Shown here piece after piece: positions 29,576 to 46,339 of a stretch of 64,000 nt of DNA; the stretch's first letter is position 1; the number at the start of each line of letters is the position of its first letter. A program made the position numbers and the translations under genes. This DNA is from Rotaria sordida (lineage: Eukaryota; Rotifera; Eurotatoria; Philodinida; Philodinidae): the NCBI GenBank assembly GCA_905250125.1, contig CAJNOL010001276.1:1-64000 (forward strand). The letters run 5' to 3'. The notes beneath the pieces are model-generated. The model was given only the letters and a program-made list of their open reading frames with translations. It was not told the origin of the DNA and made no database searches.

Positions 29576-31521
29576 CTAGCAAGTCTTCACAGCAAATTGT
29601 TGTCATATTATATTGAAAACAAAACTTTAGCATTACATTGAAGGCAAAAGCTTTCTGTATGAAATTTTACAAGTTACCATCGATAGAGGGCGTTCGTATC
29701 CGAGTCGATCTATATGCATTTTATCTTATAATTTTTATTTATTAATTATGAAAAATAAAAATTCTTTTAATAGAATTTTTAAAATATTCTAAATTTTATA
29801 GAAATGAAATATAAGATCGACATCGATTGGATGTTTACATTTTTCCTTGTTCACTACTACAAATTTAGATATAGATGAGTATTTTACAAATTATTCAATG
29901 GTCCAAGTCAAAGAGAAAACTATTATGATATTTTGATGAATCATTTTTTTTTTATTGACGTCACGTGAATTCATGAAATAAATTGTGACTCAATTAACAT
30001 TCATTATCGAACTATTTATATTGATGTTCGTATAACAGTTATCAACATCAGATTTATATCTATACTAGAACAATCTCAATATTCCTTTATCTCTTTTTTC
30101 AGAAGAATTTCTTAGAAGTATAAAAAATATATTTATTATAAAATTAATAATATTGATTAGACCAATCGGATACAAGTTAATTTGGTATGTTTATCTTGTG
30201 CAAATTATCTATTGCATGTATATAATTCTGAATCATACAAAAAACGAAGGTTATAAAATTAGAATTCGATAAATATTAGATGCTTCTATACGATACATGC
30301 ACCTTCACTCTGTGATGTGTGTGCGTGTGGGTGGGTGCCCAGGGGTAATGTGCATTGTGTAATATTATTTTTAATTATACATGATAAATATTTGTTTGTG
30401 TAGGTAGTGAACTTTTTGCATACATAACGTTAAGAATAATATGAATAAAAATCAATCTATTTTCGTCTATGTTAGGATGAATCATGGTAAACACAGTTCA
30501 TTTGTTGAAATGATTCGTAATTGAGATGATATTTTATATATAAAACATTTTCTATTTAGAAAAAAACGAGCTAAAAAATATAACCATACTCCTAATTTCA
30601 AGACAATTTTGACGATGATCTCTATAATAATCAAGTCATAATTGACTGTTACTTTTAGAGCACGACACGTTGGGTAGGTCTTAAGTTCGAGATCCCTCCA
30701 ACGCGCTCTACTCTCGATTGTGTTAGGCATAGCCTTGCATATTTTTTTATGTTTATGTTTTTCTGATCGTGTATTTCCGAATTTTCAAATGAGCTTCATT
30801 GTAGCCAATTGCTTGGGTTTTTTTTTGAGTTTAGCTATTTTATTACTATATTGAAGGAAAAAGCACTTCTATAAATCGATGAACGCTTTTCGCGAGGTAT
30901 TGAACTTATCACCTTTTTTCTCTGTATAAAAAGTAAGAATTTAAAAAAAAAGAATAAATCTATAGAATGAGAAGTCGCAGAAAATTTTCGGTTGCTAAAT
31001 GATTTGAACTTGATCTTTATCCCGAAAAACATCATAGTATAGAATTGAGAATATTAGCATAGTCTCTCCACCATAATCTCAATATATTTTGTTACTTTCA
31101 TATGATTTGAGTGCATTTACTTTAAGGTAATATATCATATACTTGACTATAGAAAAAGAACGTTACATTTATTCTTTATGTCAAGGTATTTTAATAGGTA
31201 GAAGAAAGAGATAAATTGTTTAGAGTTTATTTATAATCTTTTTTTTTCTCGAATCTTCTCACGTCAATAATTAACAAACTAAAATGAGACTAAACATGAA
31301 TATTCCAGTTGATATTCTGTTGATTTCTTTTTCTTTAATGCTAACTTGAGTAGGTTGAAGAAGTTGCTTTCTTTTGGTTTTTTATTTCGTTTGTTGTGTT
31401 ATGATCAATTAATATACAAAAGAAAAGCAAAGGTATTACTTTTATTGTTTCGTTTCAGATAAAATAATCATTTATTTGCTTTTTTTTTTCTGAGCTCAAT
31501 TCTTATTTAATTTTAAACAAA
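29576..31521. other. Intergenic region before PDCD6
   Basis: A/T-rich with a GT-rich patch at about 30315-30345 (TGTGTGTGCGTGTGGGTGGG). An imperfect stem lies at 30657-30712 (GAGC..CGTTGG paired with CCAACG..GCTC) around AGTTCGAGATCCC, which resembles a decayed tRNA-derived repeat but does not fold as a tRNA. A T-rich tract precedes the PDCD6 start. No coding gene seen. Confidence 0.4.
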
Positions 31522-32968
<1,447 letters not shown>

Positions 32969-34135
32969 ATAAATCATCGAGTAAACATATAATACTTGCG
33001 TTTCTATGTTTTCATCATTCCCAAAATTTTTGTTTCTTGCTTACTCTCACATATAATGTCAAAAGAAAGAAAAAAAATATCTTAATAACTATGAACACTT
33101 TTGTTGTCTTCTTCTGCACATATGAATTGATTTTTCTTTGTTTTTCTTTTTGTTTTCTTTTTTCTTACTTAGGCGACTCAATCCAAATTAGTATTGAACA
33201 TATACGCAAGACTTTGATTATGATTTTTTTGTTTTTTTGCACTTCCATTTGGTTTTTTTTTTGTCGTTTATTTTTGATTGTGATCGGCGAATCTCAGTTG
33301 TTCCATCTTTTTCTTGTTTTTTGGTTTTCTTATTGATTCCATATATGATTGTTTAAACTAGCTGAAGAACTTGATTTTTTCTTCTTCATTTATTGATTAT
33401 TAGAACAAAATACATTCATTCTTTTTTTTCTCCTTTCTACAATGAAAGTCAAAAATATTTTCTTTTTTTTCTTAGATATAAAATTAAAATTTGATCGATA
33501 ATATTTCGTCTAATAGTCGAATATTTATTTCAGGTAATAGGCAAATGTTTAATTTTATTAAAATAGATAATATAACAATTAATAATCGAAAATAATTAAC
33601 AACAATCAATAGAAAGATTTCACCAACTATAGAAATATCAAGAGGATTGAACGAGCCAACGATTCAGGAAGATTTTTGCTAAAATTGATCGAGTTTAGGA
33701 GTGAGATCGAGCGTTTTGTTGAGAAAACAAAGGAATAAAACATGGAAATCTCACTGGAAAAAAGCGAACAGTTCTCAAGATTGAGGAGTGACTCCGCCTG
33801 TTACTAGAGTCCATTGGACTCAGATTCTACACCAATCTAACAGGCTCTACTCTCGCTCAGGACGCATCTGACTAGCTAATATATCACTTTCGAGAACAAA
33901 GATCATGAGAAATAGAATGCCAATGAGTAGAAGAGATTTCAGCTAAAATAATAACCTAAAAAGCTGTTAGCACAATTCCTGTGAGGATAAACTGTAAAAC
34001 ACCATGTAGTTGTTTTTCTTAGTCACAAGAAGATTGTTTTATTCTATCTGTTTTTAAGACACATTTCTTTACCAACTTTTTACTTAATCCTTGAGAAATG
34101 CAATAAAGAAGTAGTTGATAGATTGTAACGAGATG
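32969..34135. other. Intergenic, T-rich; no gene seen
   Basis: An AATAAA overlaps the PDCD6 stop region (32968-32973). T-rich low-complexity sequence follows to about 33480, giving spurious Phe-rich frames. Nothing else can be supported. Confidence 0.4.
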
Positions 34136-34170
34136 TTATTGATATACGATCTATGATCGTATATCAATAA
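34136..34170. repeat. Perfect 16-bp hairpin
   Basis: TTATTGATATACGATC, loop TAT, then GATCGTATATCAATAA. The 16 bp stem has no mismatch. Confidence 0.9.
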
Positions 34171-35396
34171 TGTCTGTGAGTGGTCGAAATTTTTACTATT
34201 ATACTTCAAGATTTCTTTTAGAATATGTGTCACAAAAAAGATTACAGGCTATAGTAACATTAGGACTAAAATTTATCTAAATTATAAATAAATCGAAAGA
34301 TAATAGCTTGAATAATAATGAAAGGATAAGTAATTGATAGAGTGATAAAAAAAAAAGTGAGCAATGCGCAACAAAAGTAAATAATTGAATTTTAAAATGA
34401 TCCATATGCATTCGATAAGTAATACTGTAACTCAATATTCAAGACTAATAGGATCAATTAACATCATTCTCGAGATTTTAAAGTGTTTTTTTTTTGGACA
34501 GTTAGATTTGATTTTAGAAATTCGTTCTATACTCATTCGATTGAGAAAGTTTCGCTCTAGAAAATGATCGATTTTAATTTTTTGCAAATTACATTTTCTT
34601 GTAAAAGTGAAATTTAAAAGACTAACACCTATTCAATCATCTAACTGCAATAGTCAGAAAAAAAAATGATGCAAAACTTTTTCTTTGCTGTAAATTCAAA
34701 TATCCCACGAGATTTGACATCTTTGACATATGTTCTAAAATTTTTGAAGTGAAAACATTAATATAATCCTTTTCTGGCAGAATAATATGATTACTTGTTT
34801 TTTCTTCGGTTGAACCTTATTGTTATTCTTCAACTGAACAGTCACATCACTTTGTTTAGAATTGAATTCTGTACCCGATGGCGTAAGTCTTTTTCTTCCG
34901 AGGGATAGTATCACGATCTTAACGAACAAAGACTTACACAAATCGATAAATGTCTCCAGAAGATCGAATATTGAATTGATATTAACCTTTTAAATCTTGT
35001 TCCGACAAGAAAAAATTATTTAAAAAACTAATTCCACAGCTTTTAGAGTCGAAAAATTCTCTAATGAATAAGTATAAAACAAATTTTTGTAAATTGTATT
35101 CCAGTGTTCTATTTAATCTGCGTCACTCGTTATACCAAGAATGCTTTTCACTGAATTCCGCATTGTATCATATACGTTTATTACATTCTTATGTAATGAT
35201 ATAATACTGAGTACCATATTTTGATTCAGTGTTAAGCAATATAAAATAGTAACCAATCGATCTTTTCGTTTCACGAATTCAGTTTTTCTAATTCAACAAC
35301 TTTATTTTCATTTTTCTATACAAAAAAAAAAATTGTTGTTGTGTATAATTAATTGCTTTATTGAATATTTAATTTAACATTAGCTGACAAAAGAAT
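34171..35396. other. Intergenic, no gene seen
   Basis: A/T-rich sequence with only short meaningless frames. Confidence 0.4.
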
Positions 35397-35698
35397 CTCT
35401 TCAAGTATCAAATCGCTTTTCGACCGAGGCGATATTTATTTGATGAGCGCTAGAGATTAATAGAAAAATCTAGAATGGTTTGGTTTTCTAGACTCTTCAT
35501 TCTCGAGATATCGAAATCTTATTGGGTTCTCCCTCGATTAGGTCACATGAAAAATCGACTTTCAACTTCAAACTTTGTTCAAGCAAAGTTTTGATATCCC
35601 AAGAATGAAGAGCGAGAAAATCAAACTATTCCAGGTTTTTCTATTACTCATCAAATGAACATCGTCTCGATCGAAAATCGATTTGATACTTGGAGAGG
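35397..35698. mobile_element. Inverted-repeat element, about 300 bp
   Basis: The left arm CTCTTCAAGTATCAAATCGC, TTTGATGAG, AGAAAAATCTAGAATGGTTTG and CTCTTCATTCT pairs with the right arm ending AAATCGATTTGATACTTGGA. The arms are about 115 bp with a small offset. Non-coding. Confidence 0.65.
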
Positions 35699-37219
35699 TT
35701 TCCCTCGTAAATATTAAAGTAATTCTGAGATTGTTAAACTATAATAAAGAATAATATATGTAGGCATGCAACCAAAACAGATGATTAATCGCCGGATATA
35801 ATTGAATTATAAGAGGATCACACGTTCAATGGAAATATGAACCTAGTGATGAGAGTAAATGGCTGCTTCTAATAGAATTTCAACACCTTGCATAGCAAAA
35901 ATCAGCTGTTATCATTAATTCACCATATTTGATCGTTGTAAATTTGATTAACATAAACAAAAAAGAAGATTAGAGGATAATTACCTTAATATGAACAGAT
36001 ATCGAAAAGAAAAAAGCTTATACTATGCTTTGTATTTCCAAAACAAAAATAATAATTTACTCAACACCTAGAAAACCTTTTTTTTCTTTTCGTTTTTTTT
36101 CAGATATGATATCAAATTTGATATATTTTATATCTTTTCTTTCGACCTTTATCATCAACTATATAACTGAATAAAATTGGAACAAGAAATATACCAACAG
36201 ATGTTGTTGTTGTTGTTATTTTAATAAGTTCATTCAAACTAATCGATGTTTTTCCATCAGTAAAATAAATACATCAGATATTCACAATTCCAATTAGTTA
36301 ACTCACCATTCTACTAACAATCATGATTCGCATGTGAAATCAATTATATTTAACGGCATTCAGTGCTTAAAAACAAGTTCATTGATTCATTGGAGTTATA
36401 CTCATCATTACTATACTATGTTTTGATCACGAAATAGAAATGTGACGCTGTGAGGAAGACACATCACTGCCATCAAATGATTTAATCTAAAATCAATGGT
36501 TTATTCTTTGGATGTGTTTTAGACTTTTATTCTTTCACACGTTTATTTTGTCAAAAATGATAGTCTAGTCGCATGAATGATTTTTTCTTAATATAACACA
36601 TTGTTTTAATAATTTTAATCACATTCAACTTTATAGTATTTGACAGTGATAGGATCGCTTCGTTTCTTTTAGAATCGAATCGAGCCGTTCTCTTCTCTAA
36701 TATTTGACCTATGGTCGTATACGTGAATTTTAAAAATAGATAAATACATAAATGATTAAGTTGTATTGTTCAGAGGAAAACTTGGCAATACTTCTTTTGA
36801 AATTGATTAATGTTAAGCAAAGAAGATAATATTCTGCATCTCCTTTTTCAATTGTTCAATAAGTAAAAAAAACAGACCAACAAAGAATATTAAATATCTT
36901 TTTTAAATTGGTCACTAACAGTAATAAAGTGAAATTAATAATCATAACCACAGCAAAGTCTCTTATTCTATATAATACACAAACGAATTGGTCATATTGG
37001 TAAACGTAAAAAAAAAACAGACAAGAATTATATCATATCAAAGCTATTATGTCTTACTTTATAGTTTCTCTTTCTCTCTCTCTGATATATAAACCTCACT
37101 GTTTTTACACTTATAGGAATTTGGCAAGAAATCATTTTCTTGAGCTTTAGTTATTATTTGTAAATTAGAGAAATAAAAAGAAGATTTCATTGATATTAAA
37201 TTTTAGATAAATTCTCACA
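35699..37219. other. Upstream region of ABT1
   Basis: A/T-rich with no other gene. An acceptor-like ATTAAATTTTAG ends at 37206, 13 nt before the ABT1 ATG. A TGTTGTTGTTGTTGTTAT run lies near 36203. Confidence 0.4.
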
Positions 37220-40200
37220 ATGAGTAAGAAACGTAAGATATCATCAAGTGAAAACGATGAACCAGAAGAAGAAGAAGAAGAAGAACAGCCAACATCTTCA
37301 ATTGATCAATCTGAAGCAAATGATAAAATTGTTCGTATTTCAGAAACTAAAAAGAAACCAATACCTGGTGTTATTTATCTTAGTCGTATTCCAAATAAAA
37401 TGAATGTTACAATTATTCGATCATATTTTGATCAATATGGTCAAACTGGACGAATCTATTTACAATTATCAAGTAAATAATTCTGTTTGTCTTTTTTTTT
37501 TATATTCCTAGATTAAAAATTTGGAAAGTTTTCGAGAATAAATTTTAATTTCTTCTAGAACAACTAAAAATTTCAGATTTTTTTCGTATAGAAGAATTTT
37601 AAATCAGAGCTACTAGCTTGGCTCTTACGTTTTGGAAATTAAATATTGATGCATTGTCTTATTATTCGAGAGTACTTTTACAAATTCATTTAACTACAGT
37701 AATAAATACGTAAACTGAATGTCAGTTTAGTGTTGTACGACTGATAGAAGAACTTGTTTAGATACATAACAATCGAATACTCAATTTTACATTCGTGTTA
37801 TTTCGAAAAATTGATTATTAAAATGTAAACGTCCTTGTCTGTTGTTATAAGTGTCACTTATTCCTTACATTTTCGTTTACCTTATAATTGCATGTCTGAT
37901 TATATGTTGTTTTTTTGCAATTTAAGATTACATTTTTTTCGATTATGCGAGACAGTACTGATAGAATTTAAAAAAAGACCTTGCATTAATTCAAGTTGTT
38001 CTTGTAGGAAAAATATTTATAATGATTGTCTCTCTGTTTTAATTTCGTACAGAAAACCTTGTTATTATCTGATTTTATTGGAAATAAATTGAGTGAATAA
38101 TTGAAATAAGAATGATACATTAAGTCAGAAAAAATAGTCTATTGACAGCTCTAGTTTAAACATTTTTAGTTTAATATTTCAAAAATACAATAATTGAACT
38201 AGACATTTAAACATAGTTTCATTTTTGATGAATAACATTTCGTACCAACATTGTCTTTTTTGCTGCAAATTTATTTTACTGAACAGGAACTATCCAATAT
38301 GCTTTAAACTGAACAAAGACCGTCGGTATACTGACAATCAACCGGCGTTGGTATTAACAAATGTGCAGCGTCAGATTCCAATGACATATTTCAATAGGAT
38401 TCATTAATCCTATATTCATATACACTTTGCAGGCTTGAATGAAGACTGTTATTAGTCAAAGTTGTTGAACTGATTTCATGTAGATCACGAAAATTATAGT
38501 TAGATAATTCCGATAGATCGAATGCTTGAAATTATGAGAAGATTACACTTGTGTCAATAATAATATGCTTACGAATCGTACGTCCATGGGTAGTCAATCA
38601 CAAAAAACCGAAGGTTCTCAGAAGATTTTCTTACCCGTAGAACTCATTCCGCTGATCATTTTGATTAAAAAAAAATATTCAAATTTATTCAATAAATCAT
38701 GGTGCTAGAGTGAAAACACTTTAAATTGTCAACTACTGCTGAACAGCAGTTAGAAATAGCCGAAGTTTTTGAGCACTTTGGTCCTAACACCGTGATTTAT
38801 TGAGTAAATTTGAATATTGTTTTTACCAAAATGATCAATGTAACGAACTTGACAGGCGAAAAAAATCTTCTGAGAATCTTGTGTCGTTAGTGGATAGTAT
38901 CCATCATAGGTGGCCGAGCTATAAGGTTTCAGAATGCTCATACCTACCGTATGTTCACGTTTCATGGACTATGATAGGCTCAAACAATCTTTTTTCTTCT
39001 TTCACCAAATTGATAGAATTGAATAGCATGTCACAAGTCTTATACAAATGTCAATAGTTTTCGTCGCCTTCGGCGACTAATCGTTACAATTTTTTTTAAT
39101 CAAATAGATTTAGAGAAAGTTTTTGAGAAAATATTAGATCACAGATCAACAATGACTTGAATTGAGGATCGTTGACTATTAGTAAACACGATCCGTACAA
39201 TAAATTGAAGTTAGATTAATAAGAATTTGCCAAAATTTTTCTTCGCCTTCAACGACAAAGATTACATGTCTATTAAACATTTTCAACAGTCAACAAAACT
39301 GACAATATTATATCTTCTTTTTTATGAATATTTTTGTTTCGTCATTAAACTGTTTTTTTTTTCAGTAAAGCAGATTAGAAAACTCTTCTTTCAATATTCA
39401 CATTTCAATATACATAAACGTTCTTTTTATTCAAGTTGCGAATTATTTTCTGATCTGCACTAATGTTATACGCTACAAACTGATATTATTTTAATTTTAA
39501 ATGTATTTCGAATTTGAGCTGAGAATCTCTCTAACCATGTTGAAGAACCAAAAAAAAAAAAAAAGAGCAATTTATAGAAGTGTTTCATAGTAATAAGACC
39601 GTAATACACGAATATTTACTTACGTCATATGTACAAGGTTTATTTAAGTGTACATTTTTATTTCATTTTTATTTTTTTTATCGATTCTATCAAACGTAAA
39701 AGATTATTATTATTTTTTTTTTCTATAGGAAAACTTGAAATTTTAATTTTGTTAAAAATTTTCTTTAAATTTATTTTTCTTCGGTAATATATATTATGTT
39801 TTTTTTTATTCTGTTTCTATAAAGAAAATGAAGGTAAACATAAACGTGAACGTGGACCAAAATATACTGAAGGTTGGATTGAATTTAAATCTAAACGTGA
39901 TGCTAAACTTATAGCTAAACAACTTAATAATCAACAAGTTGGTGGACGAAGACGAACACCATGGTATGATGATATCTGGAATATAAAGTAAGTTAAATAT
40001 ATATATATAATTCATTATTCTTTTATTTTTACTGTATTATTAATTAGATATCTATCAAAATTTCGTTGGACTCATCTTCATGAACGATTTCAATATGAAA
40101 ATGAAGTACGAAAAAAACGATTACGACAAGAAGTACTTCAAGCTAAACGTGAAGCAAATTTGTACATTGAAAATGTTGAAAAAGGTCATAAATTACGTAA

Positions 40201-40375
40201 ACTTGAAAAAAAAATGAAAACATCATCAGAAGATTTAAATATACGTGAATGGCATTATGATCAACAAGATCCATATGAAGCTGCTAAACAACGTAAAATT
40301 AAAAAGAAAGAACAGCAACAACAACAATCAACTGGACTTACTGAAAATTTGTTAAAACAAATTTTTCCATCTTAA
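37220..40375 (+). CDS. ABT1: Activator of basal transcription 1 (ABT1/ESF2), ribosome assembly factor
   Basis: Three exons, 37220-37472, 39825-39987 and 40048-40375, give 247 residues. An acidic, Lys-rich start (MSKKRKISSSENDEPEEEEE) is followed by an RRM-like domain (about 47-140): GVIYLSRIPNKMN, YFDQYGQTGRIYLQ, YTEGWIEFKSKRDAKLIAKQ and GGRRRTPWYDDIWNIKYLSK. Next come FRWTHLHERFQYENEVRKKR and the family AKREANLYIENVEKG helix. This matches ABT1/Esf2, which in yeast is needed for early 18S rRNA processing with the U3 particle, so a nucleolar location is expected. The end, LTENLLKQIFPS, is typical of the family. Intron 1 is 2.35 kb and carries repeat DNA. Its acceptor TTTCTATAAAG is slightly atypical but is required for frame. 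AATAAA at 40377-40382 overlaps the region just after the stop. Confidence 0.94.
38599..38886. mobile_element. Inverted-repeat element in ABT1 intron 1
   Basis: The left arm GGTTCTCAGAAGATTTTCTT, GATCATTTTGAT and ATTCAAATTTATTCAATAAA with TCATGGTG pairs with the right arm ending AAAAATCTTCTGAGAATCTT. The arms are about 105 bp. Non-coding. Confidence 0.65.
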
Positions 40376-43300
40376 AAATAAAATACAAAAAAAAAAAATG
40401 AAAAAATTTTTCATATAAATCTAAATACAACTGAAAAAAATAAAGCTAAATAATTGACATAAGAACGTTCCATACTGTGACTATATAATATCTAACTTGA
40501 TCATTTCATTTTCAATGAACAAAATATAAATGCACAATACTAATAGGATCAAAAGCACAGCATGACGATTAACATATACTAGACATTTGATTGCCACAAG
40601 CATAGACATCAACCTGATCAAACATTAGATAGCAGAATGCCATTGAGCTAAGTGAAAAGGAAATGTCCTATTCTCAATGTATACCCATGTTCTAAATCGA
40701 AAATATTATTTCGGATATGGATTTAAATGAAACATTAGACTGAGTGACGACGATATTCGATTTTCTATATTATTCAATTGATAACTAGCTTAAGGCATTA
40801 AGATATGGTTTATGCTTGTACTTATCTTTTCTAGCGTATGTTTATTCAAATTAGTTTAGCCAATTTTCCTGTTCATCGAATGAATATATTTCGTTCTTTC
40901 TATGGTAATGGAACAAGTTAAACAAACATTCTCTTATTCTCTTCTGACAACATCTCCGCCTTAGCCATTTCAAGCAATGTATATAAGAGAAGAACGAATA
41001 AAAATTTTATGTTGTTCTTTTTTGGAGATTTCATCATTGTGAGAAGTGTGTGGAACTTTTGTTCATTCAATTTCAAGTTCTTCGCAAACAATCGAAAGAA
41101 GAAAAAAAAAAAAAAAAGAATCGTACTTCTGAGCATAGTGCATTACACTCAATTCTACATATTTTTAGGTCTATAGAAAAGAAAAATATATGTGCAATAC
41201 CCGAGGGTCAATCGGTTGTTGCCTTGAATCAACAACCATTAGTCTTTAACCGATAAAAATTGATGTGAGGAACAGTTGGATAAAGAAGAAAAAAAAACAA
41301 CATACTAATCATATCTAATTTTTTCTCATCAATCAAACAGTTGTGTTCAATTCTCATCAATTGAGCAACCGAAAAAAAAAAAAAAAAGGAAAGAAAAACC
41401 TACTTCATTACACAATGTTAGTTAAGACTAACATAAAAAAATATATTTGACTATCTTCATTTAATATTCATTCTGATTGCTTATATAAGAAATCAAATTT
41501 AAAATTAGTTTGATTAAAACAAATATTTCGACTGTTATTTTTGTTGTTATTTCATTTGCAAACATAGTTAATCGAAAAAGTCAAGTACATTTTTCAAACA
41601 ATGAATTTTAACTATCAACTATATATTTTCACATAGATCACGATTATATGTAATTTCGAGATATATATATATTTGAAATTAGTGATGGATAAATTTTCTT
41701 TTTTGTCTTCAGACAATATTAATTTTTACATCAACTCTTATTCAAAACAAAAAAAAAAACTTTAGTACATCTGTAATTTCCATTAGAAAATTCCTTTTCT
41801 TTCTTTTTTTTTAGTTATGTTTATATAGACTTACAACAGATATCAAAAGTAATCAAGATTGAGCCAAATTAATTGTTTTCTTAACATTAACTACCATATG
41901 TGAATGTTGTTCGGGTTCATTCAAATGAGATAGATGATCAAACATAATGTTTTACCGGATGATGAATGAATTAAATATTCATTTAAATTTTTATTAATAG
42001 AGACTAATATGGATGATTATGTGAGTACTTACATATATATATATATTTTTTTCTATATAAAGAGAAAAAACATTTTGTACTCGTTCTGAGTGCTTAAGAG
42101 AAAAAAACAAAGAAGAGAGGCTAGGATAACAAAGTTTGTTATGAGACCTCGTCAATGAATGTGTATTTATGTTACAAATCTGTATAAATATATGCTTTGA
42201 TCATAAAAAAAAAACCTAATCCATTAGGATATAAAGAAACGATCGTGAAAGATGCAGAAAAGAGAAAATATAAGATGAAGATAGACATATAACTAACAAC
42301 AGATTCACTATTCTTTAATATATCCAGAATATTGTTCATCCAAACCACAAATCAATCAATCAATTCGTAAGTGAATATTTCAATAGATTACAAGTTTATT
42401 TTCCAGAATGAAGAAAAAAAAAAAAAATTGCGGTGCATGTTATTTGATTTATTTCATTCTATATTTTTATACCTTCAAGCTAACAAACGAAACCTTTTAT
42501 ATATAAATCACTACAACAAAAATAGAAAAAAAAACAGATGAACACCTTGTGTTGATTGACGATGGCTATGTGTTTATACAAATATTATTTCAACAACGTC
42601 ACTGATCTTAAATGACCGCATGACGAACTTAACCCCACACACTAATTATATCCAATAGGCAAAATCAAAGTTTGACTATGCGGCGCCTGAAGAATGGATT
42701 ATTGACATGTGTCAAAGATCGTTTTATTTTTCAGATTGATACTAACTGGTAAAATTAAACCTACAAACATTATTCTTTATATTCAAATGCTTAAAAGCAG
42801 TAGTTGATTTAGAGAGGAACGATCATTCTTCCCTTCCGAAATATTTTTCTCAGCACAAAACGATCAATTCGATTTCCAATGAATTTTAAAACAGATTTTT
42901 TTTGACTATAGCCATCTTCTCTTCCTTCCCGGAATTCTAAATTCACCACCGGTTAACAGCAGGAGTATATTGAAAAAGTTTCTTTTTTTAATCTTAATTT
43001 TAATTGATTTATCAATAAATCATGTTGCTTTTTTTTTTTTTTTTAGTTTTCTTTTTTTGTTCGAGTAGAACAGCCGCAACTTGTCAAATGTGTAGTAACA
43101 ACAACAACATTCTTTCTCCTGGACGACGAACGATATAAAAACAAAAATCATTTTGATTGGTCAAAAATTCTGATTCGTGTAACAGAAAAAAGAATGTCAT
43201 CGGCAATAACGATTGGCAGTAGAAAAGAAGTACAATAAGAGAGCGAAGAAAAACTCGACGACTGGATTTGTTATTCTTATAATGATGAAAGAAAAAAAAA

Positions 43301-43750
43301 AATTGCTTGATGAGTAAGCATATGTTAGTAGCAGTCTCTTCGCGCTTGTTATATTATTCTTGATTATCGGGAAGAACTTGTATTTATTTAATCAAGAAAA
43401 AAAAAATCTTCGTGTCCAAGGCTGTGGAAAAAAAAAAAGCAATAGAGAGAAGAGAGAGAGAGAAAAAGTAATAAAAACAGTCGATCAAATCGTAATTTCT
43501 GTTTATTATTACGAAAAACATACATTCGTCTATCCCCCAGTTGATTTTTTTTTTAATGTTATATATCGACTAGACCCTTGTTTGTTTTATTTGGCTTATA
43601 GTATCAATGTTATTGTTTTTTTTTTCTTTTTCTCTTTTTTGTTATTAAAATAATCACTGTGATAATCAATTAATATTTTTAATTTTTTCCTGTTTGTTTC
43701 TCTAATTAAATAATAAAACAAAAAAACAAAACGAAGAAAAAAAAACAGTT
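40376..43750. other. Intergenic region upstream of FoxC
   Basis: No coding gene is seen in 3.4 kb. A GA-rich patch at 43444-43465 and many A and T tracts are present. It probably holds the FoxC regulatory DNA, but no site can be assigned by eye. Confidence 0.4.
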
Positions 43751-45336
<1,586 letters not shown>

Positions 45337-46150
45337 AATTTTCTTATTCTTTTTTCTTTCCTTCTTTTTTTTTTTTTTAATGTAGATAGCGCTTTTGTGT
45401 GTGTGCATTTATGATCTCATCCTTTATTTTCAAAAATATGATCCATTCTCTTGCTTTGTGATTAAATGTGTTTATATGTCTGTATGTTTGTATCAATCAA
45501 TGAGCAAAATATAGATATTTGCAAAATTCTCAAAATATTTGTTTAAAATGATAAAAGAAAATGACGTTTTTTCCATGAGTTATTATTCTCTCCTCATCGT
45601 TAATTTTTCTTTTATTTAATTATTGTTTTCGTCGTGAGTGGTGTGACGATATGAGATAACAGAATTAGACATTCGACTTTTTCAGTATTAGTAAAAAAAA
45701 AGAAAAATTATTATTTTTAGAGCAGGATTACTTACACGTAAAAATGCTAGTGTCCTGCACGGGTAAGATCTTTCTCCCATAATTTATTTTCTTCTCTTTG
45801 TATTCAGTTACCTCGTCATATGGTTCATCATCATTTGCAGGTGAATGTTCATTATAAATGAATTTCTTTACTAAAAACAATATCACTTTCCACTTTTGCG
45901 ATCTATGTTCAAGTACAATAAGTTATTCAATCATGATTGAAGGTATTTTCACTCGGATGCTTTTATATAAACTAGCAGTTTAAAAAAGTAAAAATATTTT
46001 GAAATATCGAAATCTCATTAATTGCTAGTCCGTGTGCTGAGTATCCAATCTGGTTGCACCACACTATAAAATATTCAAAAAAAACGGCTAGTGCTTCTAG
46101 ATTTTGATTATCAGAAATTATCTTTTATTGAAAATAAGCATGATTTTCAA
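45337..46150. other. FoxC 3' flank
   Basis: T-rich 3'-UTR-like sequence with no further gene. A short imperfect stem around GCAGGA...TCCTGC lies at about 45723-45760. Confidence 0.4.
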
Positions 46151-46339
46151 AATTAGCACGCAAACATATACTAGAAACTCTATATTTCATGGGAAAAGAC
46201 TTCCAATCAAATTTTATCTATAGAGAGGTACAGCCTAAAGTTTTACGAATAAAAAGTTGATTGGAAGTACAGCGAATATTTTAATCAGAGATATGTCGTG
46301 ATGAAATATACAGTTTCCTATGTATGTTTACATGCTTAT
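46151..46339. mobile_element. Small inverted-repeat element
   Basis: The left arm AATTAGCACGCAAACATATA followed by GAAACTCTATATTTCAT and CTTCCAATCAA has reverse complements in order to 46339. It is about 190 bp and non-coding. Confidence 0.55.

Noticed and set aside
30650..30725. tRNA-like sequence with AGTTCGAGATCCC and a paired CGTTGG/CCAACG stem
   Set aside because: It does not form a seven-pair acceptor stem or a proper T arm, and its B-box-like match is poor. Perhaps a decayed tRNA-derived repeat.
33037..33336. Phe-rich 99-residue frame downstream of PDCD6
   Set aside because: It arises from T-rich low-complexity sequence and has no domain or coding-like composition.
37835..38092. 85-residue frame in ABT1 intron 1
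   Set aside because: No similarity to a known protein. It lies inside a repeat-bearing intron and lacks splice support.
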